Below, in pieces: positions 37,091 through 48,234 of a DNA stretch of 64,000 nucleotides. This stretch comes from Sambucus nigra (taxonomy: Eukaryota; Streptophyta; Magnoliopsida; Dipsacales; Adoxaceae): assembly GCA_949130495.1 (NCBI GenBank), contig OX422222.1:273286109-273350108 (forward strand), read 5' to 3'. The translations under genes and the position numbers were made by a program. The stretch's first letter is position 1, and each line of letters starts with the position of its first letter. Under the pieces are notes generated by a model. That model did no database searches and was not told the origin of the DNA. It saw only the letters and a program-made list of their open reading frames with translations.

Positions 37091-39585
37091 GAAATATAAA
37101 GCTTCTCTTTTTAGATTGTTTAAAGATCCAGACACTAATTTTTGTGTTTACTATTTTTTCATTTAAAGTAAAACTTTAACTTATGCTTGTCTTTTTAATT
37201 ATTGCTTTCGAGTACCACCTCATATGTTGGAATTTTTGTCCCAACACTTAGTGACTTGAATATTAAGATTTAGCATTTAATATGGTGTTGGATAACATTA
37301 ACAAGTTTTTCACTGGTGATGCATATTTGAATTAATTGGGTCCATCACATATATCACAAAATAATATCATAATCGAATAGTACTTAAAATTAATGGCATA
37401 AACTACTTGAAAATGACATAAATTAATTAACAGAAACAAACATATCAATAATTCTAACTAAAATTCACCCAAACAAGTATACAAATATTATCATAAATTG
37501 AGCTTAAAATTATGATACAACAACCAATTGACAATCCGGGTTTTCAATTGGCTCACCCTCAACCTCCTATCTCCACTACAAATCAAACCAGCAAAAAACT
37601 AATGATATTAAGAAATAACCAAGAATTAAAATTACCTTTTATCCGTATCAATTCGATGATACTATAACTTGAATGCTCGAGACTAGATCAAATATTTAAA
37701 CACTGAACCCTGCCAAATACCCATAAATGAAAAATATATGATTGCCATTAAAAGAATATAATTATGATACAAAGGAGATAAATTGAAGAAGAAAGAGGGA
37801 GGGGGGACAAGAACTCTCGAAAACAAAGTAAAAAAAATTATTTCAACGATGGATGCATTCATCTAACATGCAATTTATAAAGTATTTATAACTTGTAGCC
37901 TATTTGCCAACAAATTACATTTACTACATAACACCATCACATAATAGTTAAATGATTATCATTTTAGGATATAATGAAATTATTTGATTCAAAACTTTTT
38001 TTCTTCTGTTCAAGTCATCTATAGAAGGAGAAAATAATATCATGTTTTTCGATATTTAAGCATTTCCAGTGCTCTAAAAAGATCATAATAAGAACATTAT
38101 TGAAAAAATGAAAATAGTCTTTCTTAGGCATATAAATCCACTACGAGATGAGAATAGCCAACATAGACTATGATGCACCAATGCAACATATAATGGATTT
38201 TAAGCTTTAATTCTAGATAATAATTGAACAAATAATGAATAATCGCCTTTAGACAAGATTATAACATCACACTATATTTTTTGACTAGGTTTTCTAAGGT
38301 GGATCAATTGTTCTGCTTTTTATTCATTGTTAGTTAATGGAATTAACTGGGATAAAGCATAGCACACCTTAGTATTTATATATGCCTAGAACCACTATTT
38401 GATAGAGATATATGAGCCTATAGAATAGATACTTAGGTATCTTGAATTCAATTGTAAGTAAACTACAACAACATATCGGGCTTAGTTTTTTTTATTGGCA
38501 GTATAGCGGCACCACCTTAAAATTTAATTGAATTAAATCTCGCATTTTTAATTGGAAATTAATTTTTTCATTGATGATTATAATCTTTCAAAAATGAATT
38601 TAAATTTCACTCACGGTTTTTAGTCTTAAAGTAAAAGGTTTTAATTAGAATAAAGTTATAAGGACTGAAAATATAATTGGACATTATTCTAAATTAAGGG
38701 GATGTAAGCCAAGATTTCCATTTATATTTAAAAATTGTGATGTGATTAGTTCCTCATGTTAGTATTTTTCTTTCCTCCCCATAGGAGGTAATTGATCACA
38801 GAATCACGATATCTTAAAATTTACGGTAATTATTTCTAATAAAATGTTGAATGTATTCGGTCTTCCCATCAAGGAAGTTTTATATTAACATTTTAATTTA
38901 AAAAAAATGATTGATAAGAAGTTGTAAAACACCGATGTTGACGATGGCACTCAAGTAAGAATAATGTTCTTAAAATAACCTTCATCATTGATTTAACAAG
39001 CGATTATTTGGATTATATATGGTGGGAAAACCAATATTCATTTCATAATTTGGGACTGAGCATCATCGGTAGGTAGTGGATGGCATTGGTTTTTGAGAAG
39101 AGATTTACATCTTTCCTGAAAGGGAGGTGAAAGGATAAGGCTAAATCTCAGGTGCAACGGTTTGGGATTAAGAATGTTCATATTCCTCGGTAGTAATGAA
39201 AAAGCTAAAAGGCGGGTGTTAAAGCATATTTGAAAGTAGACCTCTTTATATTATTTATTTAATATTTATTGATATTAAATATTTATTCAACTTATTACTT
39301 TATTACATTTATTTTGATGAGAATAAACAATACTATACTATTATTATTTTGATGATAACAAACTACATTAAAGTCTATTTTATGTAATTATATCATATAC
39401 TATTCTATAGTTTATTTTATTATCTTTGTTTGATATTTTTATTAGTTACATATTATTATTTTATAGCTTATAATAGTGTATTATATAAAATTAGTACATA
39501 TTATTTTGATTACATATTTGATATTTATTTTAGCTTGTATACAATTTGTTATTTTATATCTTATAAAATATTTATGTAAAGTTAG
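37091..39585. other. Unassigned AT-rich sequence
   Basis: No open frame with recognisable content, no terminal repeats identified. Probably degraded repeat or intergenic sequence. Confidence 0.5.
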
Positions 39586-40029
39586 TGTGAGTTCATAAAA
39601 TATCACAATAAAGGAATCCACGAAAACAATCACAAAGAGCAGAAAGTAAAAGGAATCACAAGCACAACAACGATATACATAGTTCGGCAACTAGCCTACG
39701 TCCACGGAAAGGTGACTTGTTCTTTTTAAGTGTCTCTCAAAATCTCAAGTTTCAATCCCTTTGTCCCGGGTCAGGGTTTATAATATATAGATCTTATTTC
39801 GTAGAGGTTGAGTTGCTTAAGTAACTCAATAGTCACATTGGATATATCATGAACCACCTGAATATCTTTACCGATATTCTTGGAGGTTGATTTGAGTATA
39901 TCCTTAAATGTTTTATTGTATATAAAATACACGTTTTCTGGTCGAACATTTGATTTGGGTCCGCCAGCCCTTTAAGCGGCTTGGGCTTGTTAGTCTACTC
40001 TCATTGACCATAACAAATGGGTCCCCACA
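39586..40029 (-). repeat. 3' LTR of Tat element C
   Basis: Plus strand starts TGTGAGTTCATAAAATATCA and ends GGGTCCCCACA. It aligns over its whole 444 bp with 62837-63280 with many substitutions. Confidence 0.88.
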
Positions 40030-40473
40030 ATTGACCCTAAACATTTTGGGCTTTTATGAGTTACGGGCCAATAATTTTTAACTATACTAGTGGCCTTAGA
40101 ACTGGAGTGGAATTTTTGTAGATTTGGTGAAGTTAATGAGGGTACCCTCGTTATGAGACAAACACCATGGCCTACTTGTTAGTCAATTGAATGAGCGAGG
40201 GTGATGTTGCCCGACCAGACATTATATCGCCAAAAATTATTCGCGAGATGGTGTGTGATTATTATCACCGAACTTCAAACCATAGATACAGTTCCTTTCG
40301 TCAGTTAAGTTTAGTGCACCTTCTTCATTGCTTTCTAAGCTTTGCAACGTTCGTCTTCTTCAGTGTCTTCTTTTTCCTCAGAGATTCGTCAATTTTTGTA
40401 AGTTCAACTCACCTTCTCTATTTTTTTCTTCTTCAAATTTTTCTGCAACTGTATCTAGGGTTCTTATGTGTTC

Positions 40474-41739
40474 ATGTCAAAGCTTGATAATAAATCAATA
40501 GAAGAATTTAGGAAGTAGTACAATATTTCTGATTGGGTAGAAATCGACTGTGCCCCCTTACCTAGAAATGAGCATGACATTGAAAGGGGGCACTTGATTC
40601 ATATCCTTATGCTAACCTAGGGGGATTTGACTTTTCCTCCAAACCCTCTTTTCCTTAAATTCTTCAGATACTTTGAAGTATTTCCTCCTCAATGTGCCCC
40701 TAATGTATGGAAAATAGTGAATGGGGTTCATAGAATTAATACCCTGTATGATACACAATTGGGTCTTGTTGAAATTTGTTACTGTTACTTATGGTCGAGA
40801 ACAAGTGAAGGACTTATTTACTTGAATACAAGGAGAGCTGATTGAGTCCTAGTGGTAAATCTTCCAGACTCGCACAAGGATTACTGGGGCAAAGGTTTTT
40901 TTGCCAAAAATTGGCAACGTCTTCATGTTTGGAAAAGGGGTCCAATAATTTTTTACTATGGAGAGGAGCACACAGGTCGCTGCTTTTTATCTTATTTTTA
41001 TTTCATTTGGTCTTCATTTTTTCTTTTTCTTTTTGACTTCTGATAGTTGTCCTTTCTTCGTTTATTTTTCAGCTCGTGCAAAGATCTTGAGTCTGACATT
41101 AGTGAGATCAATGTTGATGATCTTATAAAGGATTGGAACATCAAGGAGAGGCTACCTGATGGAGAGCATCCCAGGTCAGCAGCCTATCTATTAGAGTATA
41201 AAAATACTACAACCAACTTTATTTCTCACCCTGTTGATGAGGTCTTTGACTTGAGAGCTCTTGAGGTTGGTCTTTCTGAGCCAATCATTGTTGAAGAGGA
41301 GATCTCAAAAGAAAAAAAGAGGAAGGAGGTGAAGAGGAGGGAGGAGGAGAGGTAGCATTAGAAGAAGAAAAAGAAGAAGAAGAGGAAGAAAAATATATGG
41401 CCCCTTTGATTAAGTGGAGAAAATTAAATCTCCCTGAGGACAACGACCATATGGTCTTATCTGATCGGATCATATCTCAGAAGACATCTGTAACTAGTAA
41501 GGGGAAATAGAGGGTTTGAAGACATTTGTAACTAATAAGGGAACATCTGTAACTAATAAGTGGTTCTAGCCCATATAATAAGGGGAAATAGAAAGAGAAA
41601 GGAAAAGAAAAGAAAAAAGATGAGGAGAGAGAAAGAGAAGAAAAGAGAAGAGTAAAAGAGAAAGGAATGGGAGAGAATGGAGACCAAGAGGAAGTTAGTA
41701 TTGCAGTCTTTTGTGGTCCATTCTTTCCAGATCCTTGAG
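40474..41739 (+). pseudogene. Antisense gene of Tat element C, 5' half
   Basis: Starts with MSKLDNKSIEEFRK at 40474, then after stops reads LTFPPNPLFLKFFRYFEVF, APNVWKIVNGVHRIN and VLVVNLPDSHKDYWGKG, the same block order as exon 1 of elements A and B (Transposase_28-like). A splice donor (ACACAG then GTCGCTG at about 40976) and acceptor (TTTTTCAG then CTCGTGC at about 41072) sit where A and B have intron 1. Exon 2 encodes DGEHPRSAAYLLEYKNTTTN, matching the EHIRSASYLLQYKSYTTS block of B. It stops at 41353 and is cut by insertion D at 41744. Confidence 0.7.
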
Positions 41740-41744
41740 GGGGC
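41740..41744. repeat. Target-site duplication GGGGC, left copy
   Basis: GGGGC directly before TGTGACACCCCG, repeated at 55562-55566 directly after CGGGGTGTCACA. Confidence 0.85.
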
Positions 41745-41853
41745 TGTGACACCCCGACTAATTAAATACCGGGTAGCTACTCCTTTATTAAATTAATTCA
41801 AAATGCCAAGTTGGTCCAGTTAATAGCATCACTGTCGAAAACATTTTAATGAT
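41745..41853 (+). repeat. Left 109-bp terminal inverted repeat of element D
   Basis: Identical, as reverse complement, to 55453-55561; homology stops sharply after CATTTTAATGAT. Confidence 0.85.
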
Positions 41854-42665
41854 TACTAACCACCTAATATTTAAAAAGTAAGTGCCAAATTTTAATTAAA
41901 GTCTGATTAACATGCAATAAGTGTAATAAAGAATAATAACACCATTCACCATAAAGAAGTAAATAGAATAACCATCATAAAACGTAAATAAAGTCTGGAG
42001 GAAAAACTCCTCACTACAAATCCCACAACTGATAAGTAAACTGAATACAGAAATAATACATGACAAAGTCTGAAAACTGTAAATGAAGAGATGTCTAATA
42101 GAAATGGGCAACATGCCCTACAACTGATAGATAATGACTCTGGAATCCAAATGATAGAAGCATCTACAAGCAAAGTCCCTGTAGCTTCCACAAACAGCTA
42201 CAACTCGTCACCTGAATGAGTATCCTATGCTTGGTGTCCTTGTGGCTGGGCACCTAAAATAGTTTTACAAAGAAAAATAGATTTGAAAAGCAAACGGGTC
42301 AGAGCCCGAATGTGGAGTTATATTTTAAAAACCTGCAAGTGCTTTAAAAATATTTAAAACATTAAATGCAAAGTACATGTTAGGACGTGCACTCACATGA
42401 TATTCTCACCTCTCGTCTAACTGTGCACTCCTAACGTAAGTACCCATCTAGAGTGATACAAACTACGAGCTAAGTGACAACATCTCTAGCTAGACTATCA
42501 TAGGTCCTACCCTTATTACTCGGTTCCATTAACCTTATAACGCTCGTAATTAAGTAAGGGTTTAACGTAAACTCAGATGTTCAATATGCAATGTATTACA
42601 CTATCAGCTAACTCATTATGTTTCTCGAATCAATACCGTAATTATTTCACAACATTAACATGAAG

Positions 42666-42670
42666 GTTCC
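42666..42670. repeat. Target-site duplication GTTCC of Tat element B, left copy
   Basis: GTTCC precedes the left LTR and recurs at 54821-54825 after the right LTR. Confidence 0.88.
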
Positions 42671-43256
42671 TGTTGATGTAAAAAACTAGATCGCTCTAAT
42701 TATTCAATCACAGATAAATAAATAAGACAAAGATTTTTAAAGTGGTTCGGCTAGGAATAAAGCCTACGTCCACTGTTATGTTATTGCTGAGTGTTTGTGG
42801 AATTCTTGATTACAAGTTCTCTCAAGAAATTCCGGTCCCCTTGAATGGGATTGATACAAGGTATTTATAGCCTCAAGGCTGTTCATGAAAGGTCTACTAC
42901 ATTAAATGATATACATATGAATGGGTAATATATTTAATGCGGCGTGTGCGTCAAGAATCTAATGAATAGTTGAACAGTTGTCCGTCTGATAATTGATGAT
43001 ACGGCCGAGGTGCAGTTCGGACCGCCTTAGTTGCTCGTCGATCAAGAGTTCCTCGGAGTACTTAGAGTATCTCGGGATGAAAGAGTTCCTCGGATGGAGT
43101 TCCTCGGCATGATAGAACTCCTCGGTGTATTCTCGTTGCTCGGTACCAACCATGGTTGTTCAGTAAATGATCTTCCTCGCTGTTATTGTGCCACGTAGAT
43201 CGACACGTGTCTTCATACTATTCGTCCACGTCAGCATATTAATTTTGGTATCAACA
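42671..43256 (-). repeat. 3' LTR of Tat element B
   Basis: Plus strand TGTTGATGTAAAAAACTAG ... GGTATCAACA, 586 bp. It carries one CCAACCATGGTTGTTCAGTA unit at 43147-43166 that resembles the minisatellite unit of element A, and imperfect CCTCGGAGT repeats. Neighbouring bases 43257-43272 give, on the minus strand, the polypurine-like AACATTGGGGGCTTC. Confidence 0.95.
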
Positions 43257-43500
43257 GAAGCCCCCAATGTTTCATATTTTGAACTTTGAAGAGTATGGAA
43301 CATTCTTTCTTGGTATGTGGCAATATTAAATGTACTTCCCGGGTTTTAGGAACATTGTATTCAAATTTTCCTTCTTATTTCGCAGTTTCCGCCTTTTTGA
43401 TAAGCGCTTTGATATTCGTGCAAATTTTGTCCTTTTAGCCGCCGGAAGTTTAATAATTTCTTTTTGGTAATCATTTCTTTCGCCGCTTCCCAATGTAAAG

Positions 43501-43508
43501 TATTTAAA
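43501..43508 (+). promoter_or_regulatory. Candidate TATA box of the antisense gene of element B
   Basis: TATTTAAA lies 172 bases before the predicted start codon and is followed from about 43535 by a CT-rich leader (CTTTCTCTTCTCTTCTTCTC), typical of plant 5' UTRs. Position relative to the leader fits a start about 30 bases downstream. Inferred only. Confidence 0.4.
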
Positions 43509-43672
43509 CTTCTTTGGTAACCATACCGTTGTCTACGTTTTTCATTCTCTGCATTCAAGCTTTCTCTTCTCTTCTTCTCTTGTGCGTTCATCTTTGTTTC
43601 CGTTCGCTGTCAACACATCTCTTTTCTTTCTGTAAGCTCTTCTTCCTTTCTTCTGCATCTCTTTTATTCAAT

Positions 43673-46600
43673 ATGGTTTATATTGTTGAATCTGCTGAGA
43701 AATTTCGTTCTGACTTTTCCATTCCTTCTTGGGTAACTCTAGAGGTTCTTTCTGAGCCTTTAGATTACTTTCGATTGGCTGAGGGACATTGGTTCCCCAG
43801 TCTTTTCATTGCTGAATGTGGTTTTTCTTTTCCCCCAAATCCATTATGTCTTGAGTTTTGTCAATATTTTGACCTTGTTCCTGCAAAAATAGCCCCCAAT
43901 TCATGGAGAATAATTAACGGGGTGCATAAGTTAAATCTAACTCATGGGACTCGTATAGGGATCCCAGAAATCATGTACTGCTATAAATGGGCCACTTTAG
44001 ATAATATTTATTATTTAAAAACTAGGTTTTTAAATAGAGCCCTTGTAGTTAACCTCCCTGATTCAAATAGAGATTATTTTGAGCATGGGTTGGTCATAAA
44101 AAATTGGCAACACGCGCCTTTATCTGGGAATGAAGTATACAACGGTCCCAGATGCCCCCCATACGGCAATGGGATAGGTTTATTTTTCATTTTTATTTTA
44201 CTTATGAAATTGCGTATTCATCATGTTTGACAAAATGTGTGACTGAGATTTATGTATTTATTTGCAGTTGATAGTAAAAGAAAAACTCCAAAAGAGTCGG
44301 AAGTGAATATCAAGCATTTAAAACTTATCTGGAATTTGCATAAGACGATTGCAGACGAGCACATTAGATCTGCATCATATTTGCTGCAGTATAAGAGCTA
44401 CACAACCTCTTATACTGCTCGCCCTGTTGAACCAGCCTCAACACCAGAAAGTTCATCTTCAGATTCTCATATTCCCCTATCTCATAGAATGGGCAAGAAA
44501 AGAGCTCCTCCTGCTCTATTTGGTGACACTTCCTCTGCTGTTGGAGCCCAGAAAGGCAAAATTGATGTCCCAGAGGGGACTAAAAAAGTAGATGCTGGTT
44601 CCTTCAAAATTGCCGAGAAGCCCCCAGTGGCCCCGAGCAAGAAAAATGCTCCTGCTGATGTAATTGCCATCTCTCCGACCAAGACTTCTTCCTTGGTTGA
44701 TGCTGCTGACCGTCCTTTGAAGAGATTGAGGAAATCATCCTCGGTTAATCTTGCTGGAACTGCGTCTTCTCTACCCGCTGGTGGTAGTAGTATTTCAAAA
44801 ATCATTCTTCCGAGCTCTTCAACGAGCTCAGTTATACCCGAGGTTCTCGGGGTTGATGAAAAGATTCCTAGGGATACACTGACATCCCTTGCTGCTCGCC
44901 ATCTTTCTTCAGTAAATTTCTCATACCTTTAGTCTTTCTTTTCTTTTTCCTGAAATCTTGTATTTGTGTTAACTCTATTGTTTTTCTTACCTTTCAGCTG
45001 GTTAACTGTTTCAATACCATTGTGAAGAAAGATCAAGCTATTAAAGCTTCCACTTCCTCGTCCGATGTTGACGATGCTTTGTTGGGTTTAACCCAATCTG
45101 TCAAGGAATCTCACCAACAGTACATCGAGGAGAAAACTGTTTGGGAGACAAAATTGGCTGTGGCTGAGGCTGATAAGATGAAGATGGCCGAAACCTCCAA
45201 GAATTTGGAGGAGAAAATTAAAGATCTGGAAGTTAAACATCAGGAATCTGATGATAAATTGAAGAAGGCAGAAGAAGAAATATCTACTCTGCGAGATATT
45301 AAAGTTAAGAAAGAGGAACTGGAGGTGAAGCTTTCCTCGGAGAAATCGAGGAGAAAAGTTGCTATCAAGAAACATTTCAGTGTTGGTTGGGAGAAAGGAT
45401 GGGAGAGAGGGATAGCTGCAATGACGTCCCAAGTCCAATATGGGGAGTTGAAATACTTCTATGATGGTTGGGTAGCTGCTCTGCAAGAGCTAAAAGTCCA
45501 AGATAATTCTGAGCTATTCCAAAGGCATCTCCCTGGTCCTCCTCCACCAATTGAGGAAGAAGAAGAAGATGAACCTGCATCAGATGAATCTTCCATAGCT
45601 GTGGATGTCACAATCTCTGCTTCTCAACCCTCTATCATTGAGGACATTTCTTCTATGCCTCCTCCTGCTGAGAGGATTTCTGCCGACCAAGCTGTTGTTA
45701 TCACCGAGCAACCGAGCTCCTCGTCCCAGCCTCCCGAGAAAGTCTTGGGAGACAAGGAAAAGGTGTGAAGTTGTTCGGTATCATTCTTATCTTTTATTAT
45801 TTGTAATCGAACACTGTAATCCTTTTATGATCTAATAAAATACTTCTTTACTCATCGTCGTTATTGATGATTCTTTGTTGATTGTTGTCTTTTTCTTGTC
45901 TTTAGTTTGTTGCTAGAATGGAACTAATCTCTTCTCATGATACCGAGCTGATGCAGCAATGTCACCAATACTATAGGGCTGGTCATACGGACCTTAGTTC
46001 TTCTGAAATTGCTGACATTCTTGGTCATGATGCTTCAGAGCAGGCAACTGAGGCTTATCGGTATTTGAAAAGTTTACTCGACCGAGCTGTAGCTAACAAT
46101 ATCGCTTATTATGAATTGATTGAAGAGTTGCATTGTTCTTTAAAGGATCTTCAAAATCAACATAACGAATCAATGGCTTTGTTGCATGAAGATTATGAAA
46201 ATAGATACCAGCAGCTTTCTTCAGAAACAGGCCACAAGAAAATCATTGCTGGGTATGACATCAGGGAGAGGACTTTAAAAGGTGAAATTGAAGCCTGCAG
46301 ACAAATCGCTGAGATCCTGGAGCAAGAAAATAACAATTTGCAGAAAAAATTAGTTCAGTATGAATCTGCTGCTTCATCCTCTACTGCATTAATACCAGTC
46401 ACTGATGAAGGGTTCTCATTCTTAGAAGTCGAAAACGCCAAACTGAGGCAAGAGCTGGAGGATTTAAGAAGATCTTCCATTTCTGGAACTGCTCGGGGAC
46501 GAGGAAGGAGTTCTCGGGGGCGAGGAAGAATCATCGAGGAGCAAAATTCTCCAATTGCTTCTCGGAGCCGATCAAGAGTTCTTAGCCGTAATGTTGAAGA

Positions 46601-47237
46601 ATCTCGTACCCAATCTACTCTGGAAACTCAAGCATTCCAACTGAATGTTAAGGATCGTGCTCTATCTGATTTGTCTAAGAAAAATTTATCTTTAGAGGAT
46701 CAATTGACTGCGATGAAATCTGATCTGAATAATAAAGATGCTCTTATCAAGAACTTTCTCGAGCAAGTAGATAGATTAACTTTCCAATTCCATAAACAAC
46801 CTCGGGAGTTCTGGAATGCGGGTTATAATGAAGCTCTTTACCATTTGGATGATCGCCTTGAAAATGCTAACAACGAAGGTTATAAGCAGGGATGGTTGAA
46901 CGCCCTGGGTGTATTAAAATTGGAACAAGGTCATTATTTATGGGATTATCATGCTCCTGGATTGCTAGACTTGCCTGTTCCTCCCTATAAATTGGATATG
47001 GCATGGATTCCTGCTCGCTCCATTCCTCGGAGTTTAATCTCTAAATATCTTGGTGATTATAACCTTCATTCTCAAGTTGAAGTATCTCGTCCTGAGCACC
47101 TGTTGGATACTCCTACAATAATGAATGTCAGAATGCTGAAGGACATGAACTTTATTAACTCTCCTCTGTGTCTAGAGGATCCTCCTGCTGGCGATGAACC
47201 TGTCTCAAAGGACAAAGGAAAGAAACCAATAGAGTAG
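43673..47237 (+). CDS. Antisense second gene of Tat element B: spliced 1081-residue Transposase_28-like coiled-coil protein
   Basis: Oriented against gag-pol. I read four exons: 43673-44177, 44268-44911, 44998-45762 and 45906-47237. All three introns are GT-AG and short (90, 86 and 143 bases); the sum is 3246 nt, ending at TAG. The start MVYIVESAEKFRSDF matches element A. Residues about 45-165 carry FPPNPLCLEFCQYF, RIINGVHKLN and LVVNLPDSNRDYFEHG and resemble the plant 'putative gypsy type transposon' domain (Transposase_28). Exon 2 is Ser/Pro-rich with basic patches. Exon 3 is a coiled coil (about residues 400-510) followed by GWEKGWERGIAAM and an acidic tail. Exon 4 has coiled coils, an RGRGRSSRGRGR and SRSRSR basic stretch near residue 835, and AGYNEALYHLDDRLENANNE. 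Function unknown; nuclear or RNA binding is only suggested by the basic stretch. Expression unproven. Confidence 0.75.
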
Positions 47238-47329
47238 GAATCTTTAATGTAATAGTTAGCACATTCATGTAACATGTAATACATTTTTATCTTAATGAAA
47301 GAGTTTCATTTTCTGTTTTGCCAATAGCT

Positions 47330-47720
47330 ATTTTTCTGTTTGCAAATTATATGGTTCATCAACCAAATTAGAATTTATAATAAGCATAATTGTTCAAAAT
47401 TGTTTCCAACCAACCAAGGTGGATAAATAATGTTTGTCGACCAACCATAGTTGATGGGTTTCTATCCCTGACCAACCATACTTGGTTCAATTTTCAAATA
47501 TAAACATGTGTCCGACCAACTAAGGTTAATACTTTTATCCTCGTCGACCAACTACAATTAGTGGGTTTTTATCTCCGACCAACCATACTTGGTACAGTTT
47601 TCAATATTTTGTTCTTTAAAGAACTTTTTGTAATAATGTTACCTCCCGACAAACATAAGTTGTAATGCGAGAGTATATAAAGTCTTACCAACCGTAGTTG
47701 ATCATGCTGGTCTACACCTC
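47330..47720. repeat. Degenerate CCAACCATAGTTGG-type repeats behind pol of element B
   Basis: Scattered copies of ACCAACCATAGTTGATGGG and ACCAACCATACTTGG lie between the antisense gene and the end of pol. They correspond to the unit of the array in element A (CCAACTACGGTTGG) but are irregular in spacing. Confidence 0.7.
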
Positions 47721-47772
47721 CTAATCAAAGGAGTAGTAGGGTTCTTTCGAACTTTTTGGCTCCTTGGAGCAT

Positions 47773-48115
47773 ATCCTCCTAACCAAAGGAGGTTGGCTAC
47801 TTATAGCACTTTTGCTCCGTAGAGCGCTCCGGAGAGCTTATCCTCCTAACCAAAGGAGGTTGGCTACTTATAGCACTTTTGCTCCGTAGAGCGCTCCGGA
47901 GAGCTTATCCTCCTAACCAAAGGAGGTTGGCTACTTATAGCACTTTTGCTCCGTAGAGCGCTCCGGAGAGCTTATCCTCCTAACCAAAGGAGGTTGGCTA
48001 CTTATAGCACTTTTGCTCCGTAGAGCGCTCCGGAGAGCTTGACTCCGTAGAGCATGACTCCGTAGAGCATGACTCCATAGAGCAGTCTTCTTCTTTGACT
48101 CCGTAGAGCATGTCT
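47773..48115. repeat. 67-bp tandem repeat (four copies) and short GACTCCGTAGAGCAT repeats
   Basis: CCTCCTAACCAAAGGAGGTT recurs at about 47775, 47842, 47909 and 47976, a period of 67. Each unit has its own hairpins: CCTCCTAACCAAAGGAGG and GCGCTCCGGAGAGC. It is followed by four short copies of GACTCCGTAGAGCA. Copies look nearly identical, indicating recent amplification. It is absent from the same position in element A. Confidence 0.93.
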
Positions 48116-48234
48116 TCTTCTTATCAAGTAATGTAGTGTTCAACACTAGTATTCCCCGAAAAACTTTCAACAGAAAGAAAATGGTGAACCATCCTCGTTT
48201 TATTCATAATGAAGGAAATGCTTTACATTTTACA

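Noticed and set aside
42959..43153. 64-codon frame present identically in both LTRs of element B
   Set aside because: It reads through short LTR repeats and is identical only because the LTRs are; there is no evidence for a protein.
48121..48145. TGTAGTGTT as the missing CACTA terminus
   Set aside because: It lies inside element B and lacks the TTTTGG part of the inverted repeat.
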